Notes: generated by a model from the letters alone, not told the origin. DNA of 35,479 nucleotides from Megasphaera paucivorans (GCF_900103535.1 NZ_FNHQ01000026.1:1-35479), one strand, 5' to 3'. Shown: positions 1-8,187, counted from the stretch's first letter. A program made the numbers and translations.

Positions 1-329
1 ACTATGGCAGTGCCGTAAGGAAGGTGATGTATACCACCAATGCGATAGAGAGCGTGAATTCCAGCTTCCGAAAAGTCACCAAGAAGGGCTCGTTCTCCAG
101 CGAGGAATCTGTCTTCAAGGTTCTCTATCTCAGGGTAAAGGAACTCTATGCCAAGTGGGAAGGGCATCATATCCAGAACTGGGCGATGGTCAGAAACCAG
201 TTGGCTATGGATGATAAGCTGCAAGCTCGTATCCTGAAATACGAGAAATTTTAAAGCCAGCAATCACTGGTAACGCATCTTCTTTTATGATACCTAAAAA
301 AACTTACACACTTAACTTGACAAACCCTA
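1..329 (+). mobile_element. 3' end of an IS256-family insertion sequence, cut by the window edge
   Basis: The stretch holds the C-terminal end of an IS256-type transposase followed by about 75 nt of non-coding sequence. The latter ends in an AT-rich segment with TTGACAAACC at 317-326, which resembles an IS terminus. The exact right boundary is a guess because the left inverted repeat lies outside the window and no target duplication can be compared. The next gene (the MerR regulator) ends at 343, so the element sits immediately downstream of it. Confidence 0.6.
3..254 (+). CDS. IS256-family transposase, C-terminal fragment
   Basis: The reading frame is open from the first complete codon at 3 to a TAA at 252-254, so only the last ~83 residues are present; the rest lies outside the window. 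The fragment begins YGSAVRKVMYTTNAIES and continues with NSSFRK, which is the conserved C-terminal signature of IS256/Mutator-type DDE transposases (TTNxIExxNxxFRK). The tail contains the usual W-x(n)-W helix region (KWEGHHIQNW). A GTG/ATG pair at 24-29 is only an internal codon pair and not a real start. The enzyme would move its element by DDE chemistry. Whether the complete copy is functional cannot be judged. Confidence 0.88.
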   Translation, partial: YGSAVRKVMYTTNAIESVNSSFRKVTKKGSFSSEESVFKVLYLRVKELYAKWEGHHIQNWAMVRNQLAMDDKLQARILKYEKF

Positions 330-342
330 TAAAAACCCGATA

Positions 343-723
343 TTATTGTTTTTCAGATAACGGCTCTGTACGACCGGCGATTTTATAATAATTATCGATT
401 TTCCAATTTAAACGTGCTAACGTATCTTCCATGGTTGACATGCGATTTATGAGTTTTTGCCGTTCTTCCAAAAGGATTTCTTTGCGGGCTTCCCGGGTGC
501 AGTCGCCTTCTTGGGATAATTTTACATATTCGATAAGACTTTCTACGGATAAACCGGCACTTCGCATGCATTTAACAAATTGGACCCAGCCGCAGTCTGC
601 TTCGGAATAATCGCGGATACCACTTTTATTGCGGGAAACGAAAGGGAGTAAGCCAATTCGTTCGTAGTAACGAAGTGTATCGGCTGTTATATTATATTTT
701 TCACTTACTTCATGGATTTTCAT
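343..723 (-). CDS. MerR-family transcriptional regulator
   Basis: A 126-residue one-component regulator. Residues 1-38 form the winged HTH typical of MerR (MKIHEVSEKYNITADTLRYYERIGLLP), followed by the family's dimerisation helix at about 80-112 (LLEERQKLINRMSTMEDTL). The start at 723 is preferred over the ATG at 744 because the ribosome-binding site AAAGGAG lies between the two, 9 nt before 723. Cysteines fall at 44, 52 and 75. Cys52 has the same residue number as the redox-sensing Cys of AdhR-type MerR proteins, but I could not align them. The promoter upstream (800-830) has a 19-bp spacer, the architecture MerR proteins act on, so autoregulation is likely. The only thing downstream is the IS256 end, so no target gene is visible. 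Confidence 0.9.
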   Translation of the reverse strand: MKIHEVSEKYNITADTLRYYERIGLLPFVSRNKSGIRDYSEADCGWVQFVKCMRSAGLSVESLIEYVKLSQEGDCTREARKEILLEERQKLINRMSTMEDTLARLNWKIDNYYKIAGRTEPLSEKQ

Positions 724-799
724 AAAGGGCAGCTCCTTTTGCATACAATAAATAGAATCTTTTAACAGTGCATAAAAATTTCATATTTTCATATATAGT

Positions 800-830
800 A
801 TTGTAATACCTGGAGTGGGCTGCATGTCAA
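800..830 (-). promoter_or_regulatory. Probable merR promoter with 19-bp spacer
   Basis: On the minus strand TTGACA (825-830) and TACAAT (800-805) are separated by exactly 19 bp, longer than the 17 bp optimum. Over-long 19-20 bp spacers are a hallmark of promoters remodelled by MerR-family activators. The predicted start lies about 70 nt upstream of the MerR start codon. I did not find a convincing symmetric operator inside the spacer. Confidence 0.6.
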
Positions 831-985
831 ATTTTTTTTGATAGGCAGCTTTAAATGTTTTTGAAATATCTATAAAACAGGGTATAGATCAATCATCTAA
901 GAAGCATAGCGGCGCTATCGTTAGAATTAATTCATAATTATAAGAGGAAAACATAAAACCTTTGTTGAATAATACAAATAAATGA

Positions 986-1014
986 TTGTGACAATAATGG
1001 GATTGTGTTATATT
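986..1014 (+). promoter_or_regulatory. Probable promoter of the cyclophilin-like lipoprotein gene
   Basis: TTGTGA (986-991), a 17-bp spacer and TATATT (1009-1014). Transcription would begin near 1021, downstream of the in-frame ATG-like codon at 1005, which supports the GTG at 1047 as the true start. Further upstream, 906-918 holds a small dyad (ATAGCG-G-CGCTAT) of unknown role; the rest of the 724-985 interval shows nothing else I can name. Confidence 0.55.
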
Positions 1015-1046
1015 TTTATTCGGAGAAACGCAGAGGGGATGATAGG

Positions 1047-1565
1047 GTGAAGCAGTGGAATATAGTATTTGTATGTATCTTGGCAGTTGTTTTTTTTATG
1101 ACAGGCTGTACAAATATTTTAGAACATACAGAGACGCATAAAAACAGCAGTGTTATTCGGCATGAAGAAAAGGCAGACCGGGATTTTATCGATAAAACGA
1201 AAGTCACATTTGATGGCGGGGAAGCTGTTATTGGGCTGTATGATGATACGGCAACAAGAGAGTTTATGGAATGGCAGCCCATTGTTTTTACGATGGAACA
1301 TACAGATGGTATGATTCAAATGACTGGATTTCCCGAAGCGACATTTCAGAGAGACAAAGAAAAAGGATTAACTCCGCGAACCGGGGATATTGCATTGAAC
1401 TTGGAAAAGAAATCGGTCATTATTTATTTGCAGGATAAAGAACATTCGGATGATTTGATACCGATTGGCCGTGTTGTTTCCGGGATAGAAGACTTATCGG
1501 CAACGAAAGGCGTTTTTCAAGCATATTTGATGCCGACGAAAAAACAAGGTAAAGCTAAATTATAA
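1047..1565 (+). CDS. Lipoprotein with cyclophilin-like fold domain
   Basis: A 172-residue exported protein. The GTG start at 1047 has a Shine-Dalgarno GAGGGG 8 nt upstream and gives a clean lipoprotein signal peptide: K2, a hydrophobic core and the lipobox MTGC with the lipidated cysteine at residue 21. After a short linker, the C-terminal ~110 residues follow the pattern of the bacterial cyclophilin-like family (Pfam Cyclophil_like2 type): VTFDGGEAVIGLYDDTAT, then the TGF.E...F turn, GDIALN, the ..VIIYL strand and IPIGRVVSGIEDL. This is the fold of peptidyl-prolyl isomerases, but members of this family are mostly uncharacterised and the isomerase activity is not established. The gene stands alone, convergent with the penicillin-binding protein, and ends at a hairpin terminator. 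The family assignment comes from remembered sequence pattern. Confidence 0.75.
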   Translation: MKQWNIVFVCILAVVFFMTGCTNILEHTETHKNSSVIRHEEKADRDFIDKTKVTFDGGEAVIGLYDDTATREFMEWQPIVFTMEHTDGMIQMTGFPEATFQRDKEKGLTPRTGDIALNLEKKSVIIYLQDKEHSDDLIPIGRVVSGIEDLSATKGVFQAYLMPTKKQGKAKL

Positions 1566-1604
1566 AAAGAACTGTGTGGTCATATAGATCACACAGTTCT
1601 TTTT
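1564..1604. terminator. Bidirectional rho-independent terminator
   Basis: AAAAAGAACTGTGTG (1564-1578) pairs with CACACAGTTCTTTTT (1590-1604) around an 11-nt loop. A-run on one side and T-run on the other let it act in both directions, between the convergent lipoprotein gene and the penicillin-binding protein gene, whose stop codon overlaps the T-run. Confidence 0.9.
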
Positions 1605-3639
1605 ATTGTTTATTATTCTTGTTGTTCAACGCAGGCTGCTGTGCTTTTTGAGCATCATTTTTTGCTTTTTGCTTATCTGCATCAGCGGCTTTTTTTATTC
1701 CATCTGTTTTCTTTTCTGGTTTTTCTTCTTTGGAATCTTCTTGAGGCTGAATCTTACTCATGCCGGTGGGGACATCAAAGTCTCTTGTCTTTTCATCCTC
1801 TGTAGCAACAGCCATATAATCATGCCATATTTGAGCAGGAATAGTACCGCCGTACACATCTCCCAATGTATGATTTCCCGTATCGTCGCCAATCCATACC
1901 GCAGTTACGATGTCCGGTGTATATCCGATAAACCAAGCATCCTTGTTATCATCCGTTGTCCCCGTCTTGCCGGCTGCCGGGCGCCCGATTGCCGCTGCGG
2001 TACCTGTACCATGGTCGATAACTCCTTCCAGCATGGCGGTAATTTCATAGGCTACTTTTTCGGAAATGGCTTGTGTTTTATTTTCTTTCTTATTGGTACT
2101 GTCATCTTCCAGCACATTCCCATTACGGTCTAATATTTTAATGATAGCCGTTGGTTTTACATGAACGCCTTTATTGGCAAAAGTACCGTAGGCACTGGCC
2201 ATTTCCAGCGGAGTAACACCTTTGGTTAAACCACCTAATGCCATTGCATAATTGACATCATTGGTGCTGCCTTTTGTGACTAAGGTGGTAATGCCCATTT
2301 TTTCAGCATTTTCTATAATTCTTTCGGGTCCCACTTTTTCTGCGAGCTGTACGGCAATCGTATTAACGGATAATGCCAAGGCATGACTTAAGGTCATGCT
2401 GCCGCTGAATGTTTTTTCAGAGTTTTGCGGACTCCAGTTGCCATATGTAACTTTCTTATCGACCATAATTGTATCAGGCGTCATATCTCGTTGCAAGGCC
2501 GTTACATAAACAAATGGTTTAAAGGAAGATCCCGGCTGGCGTTCAGCCATACTGGCGCGATTAAAGCTGTCTTGCCCGCGGCCTCCGACCATGGCTAAAA
2601 TATATCCTGTATGGGGATCGATGGAAACAATAGCACATTGCGGCTGTGTTAATCCATTGGCATCTTTGTAGTTGTCAGGAAGGGCAGTCAATGCCTTTAC
2701 GGCAGCATGCTGCTTTTCCGAATCCATGGTGGTATAGATTTTCAGACCTTCTTTATATAACGCATCATCCCCGTATTTTTCAGCAACCTTTTGGGACACA
2801 TAATCGATGAAATAGGATGTTTCCGGATTAAGAACAGATTGTTTTTTCTTTGCTAATTCAAGATCCGCTTTTTTTGCTTTTTCCCCATCGGCTTGACTGA
2901 TGTAGCCGTATTTTACCATTTGGTCAATTACTACGCTTTGACGTTCTTTCGCGATTTCCAATTTGTTAAAAGGTGAATAATAATTAGGGCTGTTTGGTAA
3001 TCCAGCCAGCATAGCGCATTGAGCTAAGGATAATTCGTTGACATCTTTCCCGAAATACGTTTTCGCTGCTGTTTGAATTCCGTAAGCTCCCTGACCAAAA
3101 TAAATCTGGTTCATATACATTTCGAGAATTTCTTTTTTACTATATTTTCGTTCTATCTCCAATGCCAGCATAGCTTCTTGAATTTTACGCTTTAATGTCT
3201 GCTCCTGAGATAAAAATGCATTTTTTGCTAACTGCTGTGTTATCGTACTGCCGCCTTGGGCAATTCCATGATGTGTGACATTAGCCCATATAGCACGGAA
3301 AATACCGCGCGGGTCGATACCGATGTGATCGTAAAAACGATTATCTTCCGCGGCAATAAAAGCATTCTGCAGATTTTGTGGGACTTTGTTGATATCAATG
3401 GGAATACGGTTTTGGTCGGAATGCAGCGTCGTAATTAGACGTCCGTGGATATCAAACACCTGAGAGGAAGCAGCCGGCCTCATATTATTACTGACAGGCG
3501 GCAGACTTTGGTAGGCAGCAAAAATATACCCAAATCCCAGCCCTGCGGAGACGACAACCAATAAAATTATTATAATTCGAAAAAATTTGAAAGGACCTTG
3601 CTTTTTTACATGCTTAGCCCTGCGTCTGGGTGTATACAT
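1603..3639 (-). CDS. Class A penicillin-binding protein (PBP1A-type transglycosylase/transpeptidase)
   Basis: A 678-residue bifunctional peptidoglycan synthase. A basic N-terminus (RRRAKHVKK) precedes one membrane helix at about 20-45, so the catalytic part lies outside the membrane. The GT51 glycosyltransferase domain spans ~60-240, with the catalytic Glu98 in EDNRFYDH and the motifs GGSTITQQLAKN and KRKIQEAMLALEIE. The transpeptidase domain spans ~330-600: active serine Ser371 in SSFK, then SVN and KTGTT. A Lys/Asp/Gln-rich low-complexity tail closes the protein. The start at 3639 follows AGGAGG by 4 nt; an upstream in-frame GTG at 3672 has no ribosome-binding site. It polymerises and cross-links glycan strands. 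The gene is monocistronic and divergent from ppsA. Confidence 0.95.
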   Translation of the reverse strand: MYTPRRRAKHVKKQGPFKFFRIIIILLVVVSAGLGFGYIFAAYQSLPPVSNNMRPAASSQVFDIHGRLITTLHSDQNRIPIDINKVPQNLQNAFIAAEDNRFYDHIGIDPRGIFRAIWANVTHHGIAQGGSTITQQLAKNAFLSQEQTLKRKIQEAMLALEIERKYSKKEILEMYMNQIYFGQGAYGIQTAAKTYFGKDVNELSLAQCAMLAGLPNSPNYYSPFNKLEIAKERQSVVIDQMVKYGYISQADGEKAKKADLELAKKKQSVLNPETSYFIDYVSQKVAEKYGDDALYKEGLKIYTTMDSEKQHAAVKALTALPDNYKDANGLTQPQCAIVSIDPHTGYILAMVGGRGQDSFNRASMAERQPGSSFKPFVYVTALQRDMTPDTIMVDKKVTYGNWSPQNSEKTFSGSMTLSHALALSVNTIAVQLAEKVGPERIIENAEKMGITTLVTKGSTNDVNYAMALGGLTKGVTPLEMASAYGTFANKGVHVKPTAIIKILDRNGNVLEDDSTNKKENKTQAISEKVAYEITAMLEGVIDHGTGTAAAIGRPAAGKTGTTDDNKDAWFIGYTPDIVTAVWIGDDTGNHTLGDVYGGTIPAQIWHDYMAVATEDEKTRDFDVPTGMSKIQPQEDSKEEKPEKKTDGIKKAADADKQKAKNDAQKAQQPALNNKNNKQ

Positions 3640-3716
3640 AAATCCTCCTAAAAATTTCAATGCTGGGGGCACTGAAGTTTAGCAACTCATCATAAATCAG
3701 GTTTTACTAATTCCTT

Positions 3717-3725
3717 ATTATAACA
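3717..3725 (-). promoter_or_regulatory. Extended -10 promoter element for the penicillin-binding protein gene
   Basis: On the minus strand the sequence reads TGTTATAAT, an extended -10 box (TGnTATAAT), about 80 nt before the start codon. The -35 region is poor, as is common with extended -10 promoters. Confidence 0.45.
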
Positions 3726-3867
3726 CAATTAAGCCTATCCTCATATGAGTAAAAAGTAAGAATTCCGAAAAATAAAATACCTAAGTACAAAGAATATAAA
3801 GTATAATTTACAACTAAAAATCATAGCAATAGAATATACTATATTGAAAAGTAATACAACAAATATA

Positions 3868-3896
3868 TTGACATACTGCAACTAATAGTGTACGAT
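3868..3896 (+). promoter_or_regulatory. ppsA promoter
   Basis: A perfect TTGACA (3868-3873), a 17-bp spacer and TACGAT (3891-3896), about 55 nt upstream of the ppsA start. The surrounding 3640-3949 interval is very AT-rich and otherwise holds only the divergent PBP promoter. CcpN encoded downstream is a candidate repressor of this promoter, by analogy with gluconeogenic genes in Bacillus; no operator was identified. Confidence 0.65.
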
Positions 3897-3949
3897 AATT
3901 ACGAAAAATAGTTAATTAGCATACACAAAATTAACCGGGAGGTATGGAT

Positions 3950-6349
3950 ATGGACAGAGAAAAAGCATTTGTATTATGGTTTGACGAACTTCGCCGCAAA
4001 GACGTTGATCTTGTAGGTGGTAAATCTTCTTCTTTAGGAGAATTGACTTCCAGCACCGATGTTCCAGTTCCTTATGGTTTTGCTACGACAGCTGCAGGGT
4101 ATAGATATTTTATGAAGGAAACCGGTCTTGATCATACGATCAAGGAACTTTTGACTGGCCTGACCGATGTAGAAGATCCGGTACAGCTCCGCAATGTTAC
4201 AGCGGCTGTGCGTAAAGCCATATGTGATGTTGAAATGCCGGTTTCTTTGGCAGAAGATATTCGCCGCGGGTATATTGAATTAGGTGAAAAAGTCGGAGAA
4301 TCAGATCCATTTGTTGCTGTTCGTTCCAGCGCTACAGCCGAAGATTTACCGGATGCCAGTTTTGCCGGGCAGCAGGATACCTATCTGAATGTTAAGGGAG
4401 CAGATATGGTTATTCAAAAGGTTAAAGAATGTTATGCGTCTACTTTTACGGACCGGGCGACTTATTATCGTACCAAAAAAGGATTTGATCATCTTCAAGT
4501 TGCGCTGAGTGCAGCTGTTCAAATGATGGTATTTTCCAAAGCTGCCGGGGTTATGTTTACCGTCGATTTAGTGACAGGGGATGATTCCAGTATTACTATT
4601 GAAGGAGCCTGGGGCTTGGGGGAATATGTAGTGCAGGGAACGGTTACGCCGGATAATTTCAAAATCCGCAAATCCGACTTGAATATTCTTTCTAAAATGA
4701 TTAATACAAAACCGGTCATGCTCGTACGTAAACCGGATGGAGATTGCGAAGAACAAAAAGTTCCGGAAAATAAGATGAAGGCACAGGTTATTTCCGATGA
4801 ACAAGTAAAAGAATTAGCAAAATATGCAATAGCTATTGAAAAGCACTATGGCTGTTATATGGATATGGAATGGGGAATTGATGAACGGACTGATAAAATT
4901 TGGCTGCTTCAGGCTCGGCCGGAAACAGTCTGGTCAAAGCGGAATAAGGAAAAAAAGGTACAGACAGAAAGCGAGGCATCTACACCTATGACCACCGATC
5001 GCGTAGTAGTAGTAAAAGGGCTGCCGGCCAGCCCGGGACGTATTGCCGGCAAAGCGCATGTTATTCTGGATCCGGCTCAGATCGAGGAATTTAAGGATGG
5101 AGAAATTTTAGTTACGACTATGACGGCTCCGGACTGGGTTCCGGCTATGAAAAAGGCGAAAGCGATTGTAACCGATGCAGGTGGCATGACCTGCCATGCT
5201 TCGATTGTCAGTCGTGAATTGGGGATTCCTTGCATTGTAGGCACGAAGAGCCGCAGCCAGGAAGCTACGACGACGATTACAAACGGTATGGAAATCACAG
5301 TGGATGCGACGAACGGCATTGTCTATGAAGGGCTTGTAGCAGATATTGTAAAACCAGCAGAAGCGCCGCAGGCGGCAGGAAGTGCTGCAGTTGCAGTAGA
5401 AAGCGCCCCGATAACGGGGACGAAGATTTACATGAATCTGGGGAATCCGGATCTGGCCGAAAAATACGGCGTGCTTCCCTGTGATGGGATTGGATTGATG
5501 CGGGAAGAATTTATCTGGACAACGTTTATCCATGAACATCCGTTATATTTGATTGAAATAGGTCATCCCGAACGGGTAGTAGATCAATTGGCCGATGGCA
5601 TACGGAAAGTATGCCAAGCCTTGTCACCGCGGCCGGTAACATTGCGTTTCAGCGATTTCAAATCGAGCGAATACCGCAATCTGAAAGGCGGCGATAAATA
5701 TGAACCGGAAGAAAGCAGTGCACTGCTGGGCTGGCGGGGTGCATCGCGGTATTACGATCCTAAATACATAGAAGCTTTTAAATTGGAAATAAAAGCGGTG
5801 CAGAAAGTACGGGAAGAATATGGGTATAAGAACCTGCATGTCATGATTCCCTTCTGCCGAAGAGTAGATGAAATGGCGCAGATCGTTGCCTTGATGGCTC
5901 AGGAAGGACTGCGGCGGGGACCGGACTTTAAAGTATGGCTTATGGCAGAAATTCCATCGAATATTATTTTAGCAGATCAGTTTAATGAATTTGTCGATGG
6001 GTATTCGATCGGATCCAATGATTTGACGATGTTGATCATGGGTTGTGACCGTGATAATGATACGGTAGCACCGTTATTTGATGAACGGAATCTGGCAGTG
6101 AAGAGAGCGATACGTCATCTTATTGCCGTTGCGCATAAAGATGGCCGGACCGTATCGATCTGCGGGCAGGCACCGAGCGTATATCCGGATTTCACCGAAT
6201 TTTTGGTGAAGAGCGGGATAGATTCTATTTCGGTAAATCCGGATGCCGTAGCAGCAACGAAAAAACTAGTTGCTCATGTAGAACAACGCATTATGATGGA
6301 TGCGCTGACAGGAAAAGGACGTGCTGATACAGAAGATTATACTTGGTAA
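3950..6349 (+). CDS. ppsA: Phosphoenolpyruvate synthase (pyruvate, water dikinase)
   Basis: A 799-residue enzyme that makes PEP, AMP and phosphate from pyruvate, ATP and water, the entry step of gluconeogenesis. Order of domains: PPDK N-terminal ATP-binding domain (~10-330, with VAVRSSATAEDLPDASFAGQQDT), phosphohistidine swivelling domain (~360-450) and the PEP/pyruvate TIM barrel (~480-780). The phospho-acceptor is His416 in GGMTCHAS, with Thr414 two residues before it, the residue that PpsR-type kinases phosphorylate. The catalytic Cys738 lies in SICGQAPS. The second of two close ATGs (3950) is chosen because GGAGG lies 7 nt before it, whereas the first at 3944 is only 1 nt from it. Length matches E. 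coli PpsA. It is followed by a terminator and then by ccpN and ppsR, its likely regulators. Confidence 0.97.
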   Translation: MDREKAFVLWFDELRRKDVDLVGGKSSSLGELTSSTDVPVPYGFATTAAGYRYFMKETGLDHTIKELLTGLTDVEDPVQLRNVTAAVRKAICDVEMPVSLAEDIRRGYIELGEKVGESDPFVAVRSSATAEDLPDASFAGQQDTYLNVKGADMVIQKVKECYASTFTDRATYYRTKKGFDHLQVALSAAVQMMVFSKAAGVMFTVDLVTGDDSSITIEGAWGLGEYVVQGTVTPDNFKIRKSDLNILSKMINTKPVMLVRKPDGDCEEQKVPENKMKAQVISDEQVKELAKYAIAIEKHYGCYMDMEWGIDERTDKIWLLQARPETVWSKRNKEKKVQTESEASTPMTTDRVVVVKGLPASPGRIAGKAHVILDPAQIEEFKDGEILVTTMTAPDWVPAMKKAKAIVTDAGGMTCHASIVSRELGIPCIVGTKSRSQEATTTITNGMEITVDATNGIVYEGLVADIVKPAEAPQAAGSAAVAVESAPITGTKIYMNLGNPDLAEKYGVLPCDGIGLMREEFIWTTFIHEHPLYLIEIGHPERVVDQLADGIRKVCQALSPRPVTLRFSDFKSSEYRNLKGGDKYEPEESSALLGWRGASRYYDPKYIEAFKLEIKAVQKVREEYGYKNLHVMIPFCRRVDEMAQIVALMAQEGLRRGPDFKVWLMAEIPSNIILADQFNEFVDGYSIGSNDLTMLIMGCDRDNDTVAPLFDERNLAVKRAIRHLIAVAHKDGRTVSICGQAPSVYPDFTEFLVKSGIDSISVNPDAVAATKKLVAHVEQRIMMDALTGKGRADTEDYTW

Positions 6350-6366
6350 GATATATATGGCAGGGA

Positions 6367-6408
6367 TCACACCAAAAGTACAGGTATGTCTTTTGGTGTG
6401 ACCTTTTT
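6367..6408 (+). terminator. Rho-independent terminator after ppsA
   Basis: TCACACCAAAAG (6367-6378) pairs perfectly with CTTTTGGTGTGA (6390-6401) around an 11-nt loop, followed by CCTTTTT. It separates ppsA from ccpN-ppsR. Confidence 0.9.
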
Positions 6409-6470
6409 CTATGTGTACCCAGTTTATTTGAATTAGAAACTTTATCAGACAAATGGAGGTGAATGGTGAC

Positions 6471-7115
6471 ATGTTATCGGAACGTCAGGAAACTATTCTG
6501 AATATTGTTAAACAGCATAGTCCGATTACGGGTGAACACATTGCCGGTCATTTGCATGTAACACGAGCTGCACTTAGATCTGATCTGGCAATTTTAACAA
6601 TGTTGGGATTGATCGATGCGCGGCCTAAATTAGGATATTTTTTTACGGGCAATAAAGAAAAAGACTTGTTGTCTAGACTTATCGCCAATATTCTTGTGGA
6701 TACTTCTTTATCGCAGCCGGTTGTGGTTGGGGAGCATACTAGTGCGTATGATGCGGTTATTGCTATGTTTACGGAAGATGTAGGCACTGTTTTTGTTGGG
6801 ACGGATAGTATTTTAGCAGGAGTTGTATCACGGAAAGATTTGCTGAAGGCAGCTATGGGAAATAATGATTTGCGTTCACTGCCTGTTCGTATGGTCATGA
6901 CACCTGTTAGTAAGTTGATTTATGTGGAATCGGGGGAAACTGCCTTGGTGGCGGCACAGCGTATGATTGAATATGAGATTGATTGTCTTCCCGTTGTTTC
7001 AGTTAAAACAACAGGAGAGGGAGTCGATAAAAAAGAATTGCAAATTATAGGAAGAATTTCTAAAACGAACATCACGCATTTATTTGTAGAATGCGGCATG
7101 GGAAGGAGATCTTAA
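6471..7115 (+). CDS. ccpN: CcpN-like transcriptional repressor (HTH + CBS pair)
   Basis: A 214-residue regulator: a winged HTH at ~1-55 (SPITGEHIAGHLHVTRAALRSDLAIL) and two CBS domains at ~75-140 and ~145-205, which typically bind adenine nucleotides. This is the architecture of Bacillus CcpN, which represses gluconeogenic genes during glycolytic growth, and in Bacillus ccpN is likewise followed by a ppsR homologue (yqfL). The start at 6471 lies 8 nt after GGAGGTGA; the ATG at 6453 precedes that site and is rejected. The stop codon overlaps the ppsR start by one base (TAATG), so the two are co-translated. Proposed role here: transcriptional control of ppsA (promoter at 3868) and perhaps pyc. 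Target genes are inferred. Confidence 0.9.
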   Translation: MLSERQETILNIVKQHSPITGEHIAGHLHVTRAALRSDLAILTMLGLIDARPKLGYFFTGNKEKDLLSRLIANILVDTSLSQPVVVGEHTSAYDAVIAMFTEDVGTVFVGTDSILAGVVSRKDLLKAAMGNNDLRSLPVRMVMTPVSKLIYVESGETALVAAQRMIEYEIDCLPVVSVKTTGEGVDKKELQIIGRISKTNITHLFVECGMGRRS

Positions 7116-7939
7116 TGGAAACGCCAATTATTTATGCCTTGTCCGATTCATTAGGAGAAACGGCAGAACGGGTTGCGAGAGCAGCAGCCAGTCAATATGA
7201 TCAAGAAGAATTTCAAATTATTCGTGTACCCTATATTCGTTCAGAACAGCAAATTGAAGATATTGTACAAGAAGCAGAGAAAAACCATGCGATGCTTTGT
7301 TATACGATTATTTCTCCTGTTCTGAGACACAAGCTAAAGGAATTAACAAAGCTGGCGAATGTTACGGTAGTCGATATTATCGGGCCTATGCTGCAGGGAG
7401 TCAGTGAAATTACGAAAACGGAACCAACCATGAAACCGGGGATGATTCATCGGTTGGATGAGGAATATTTCAAACGAGTCGAAGCAATCGAATTTGCTGT
7501 AAAATATGATGATGGTAAAAACCCGCTGGGCTTTCTTAAAGCAGATATCGTTATTGTAGGTGTTTCACGTACATCGAAAACACCGCTTTCTATGTATTTA
7601 GCACATAAGCGGATTAAAGCTGCAAATCTTCCGCTGGTGCCGGAGGTAAATTTGCCATCTGAATTATTTGAAATTCCCCCATATAAAATCGTAGGATTGA
7701 TTATTGATCCGTTTAAACTGAATTTTATCCGTTCGGAGCGATTGCGGGCGATGGGGTTGGATGCCAATGCCAATTATGCGAATATTGAACGTATCAATGA
7801 AGAATTAGAATATGCCCGCGGGGTTATGCGGCGTATTCATTGTCCGATTATTGATGTATCTTCTAAAGCAATTGAAGAAACGGCAAATCTTATTCTTGAT
7901 ATTGTGAAGCGCAATGCGGAAATATATCCGGAAGATTAA
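7115..7939 (+). CDS. ppsR: PEP synthase / PPDK regulatory protein (bifunctional kinase-phosphorylase, DUF299)
   Basis: A 274-residue protein of the DUF299 family, which inactivates PEP synthase or pyruvate phosphate dikinase by ADP-dependent phosphorylation of the Thr near the catalytic His, and restores activity by phosphate-dependent removal. The P-loop is GVSRTSKT at 149-156. N-terminal signature IIYALSDSLGETAERVARAA is typical. The ATG at 7115 overlaps the ccpN stop and has AAGGAGA 5-6 nt upstream; the ATG-like codon at 7091 lies within ccpN and is rejected. Its likely substrate is PpsA encoded just upstream (Thr414). PPDK is the alternative substrate for family members, but no PPDK gene is in this window. 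Confidence 0.94.
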   Translation: METPIIYALSDSLGETAERVARAAASQYDQEEFQIIRVPYIRSEQQIEDIVQEAEKNHAMLCYTIISPVLRHKLKELTKLANVTVVDIIGPMLQGVSEITKTEPTMKPGMIHRLDEEYFKRVEAIEFAVKYDDGKNPLGFLKADIVIVGVSRTSKTPLSMYLAHKRIKAANLPLVPEVNLPSELFEIPPYKIVGLIIDPFKLNFIRSERLRAMGLDANANYANIERINEELEYARGVMRRIHCPIIDVSSKAIEETANLILDIVKRNAEIYPED

Positions 7940-7953
7940 TTAAAAAAGGGTAT

Positions 7954-7987
7954 AAAAAAAGATGATTCGTGAGAATCATCTTTTTTT
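7954..7987. terminator. Bidirectional terminator between ppsR and rpmB
   Basis: AAAAAAAGATGATTC pairs with GAATCATCTTTTTTT around a GTGA tetraloop. Runs of seven A and seven T make it functional for both convergent genes. Confidence 0.92.
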
Positions 7988-7995
7988 ATAATGGA

Positions 7996-8187
7996 TTAAA
8001 TGTCACGCTGAACGTTACCGGAACGCAGGCAACGGGTGCAAACGTTGACACGTTTTACTTCACCGTTTACGATAGCGCGTACTCTCTGGATATTCGGCTT
8101 CCAAGTTCTCTTAGTTTTCAAGTGGGAGTGGCTGACATTCATGCCGCTGACGATACCTTTTCCGCAAATTTCACAATAATTTGCCAT
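7996..8187 (-). CDS. rpmB: 50S ribosomal protein L28
   Basis: A 63-residue protein of the large ribosomal subunit. Sequence begins MANYCEICGKG and includes SHSHLKTKRTWKPNIQ, the L28 signature. Two CxxC pairs (CEIC near residue 5 and CTRC near residue 51) mark the zinc-binding form of L28. AAGGAGGTG lies 6 nt before the ATG. It is transcribed alone from the promoter at 8227-8255 towards the shared terminator. Confidence 0.97.
   Translation of the reverse strand: MANYCEICGKGIVSGMNVSHSHLKTKRTWKPNIQRVRAIVNGEVKRVNVCTRCLRSGNVQRDI

Noticed and set aside
1005-1046. Upstream in-frame start of the cyclophilin-like lipoprotein
   Set aside because: It lies at the -10 region of the likely promoter and would put charged residues before the signal peptide; the GTG at 1047 has the ribosome-binding site.
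1606-2133. Open frame of 175 codons on the plus strand
   Set aside because: Antisense to the PBP transpeptidase domain and resembles no family; composition reflects the coding strand.
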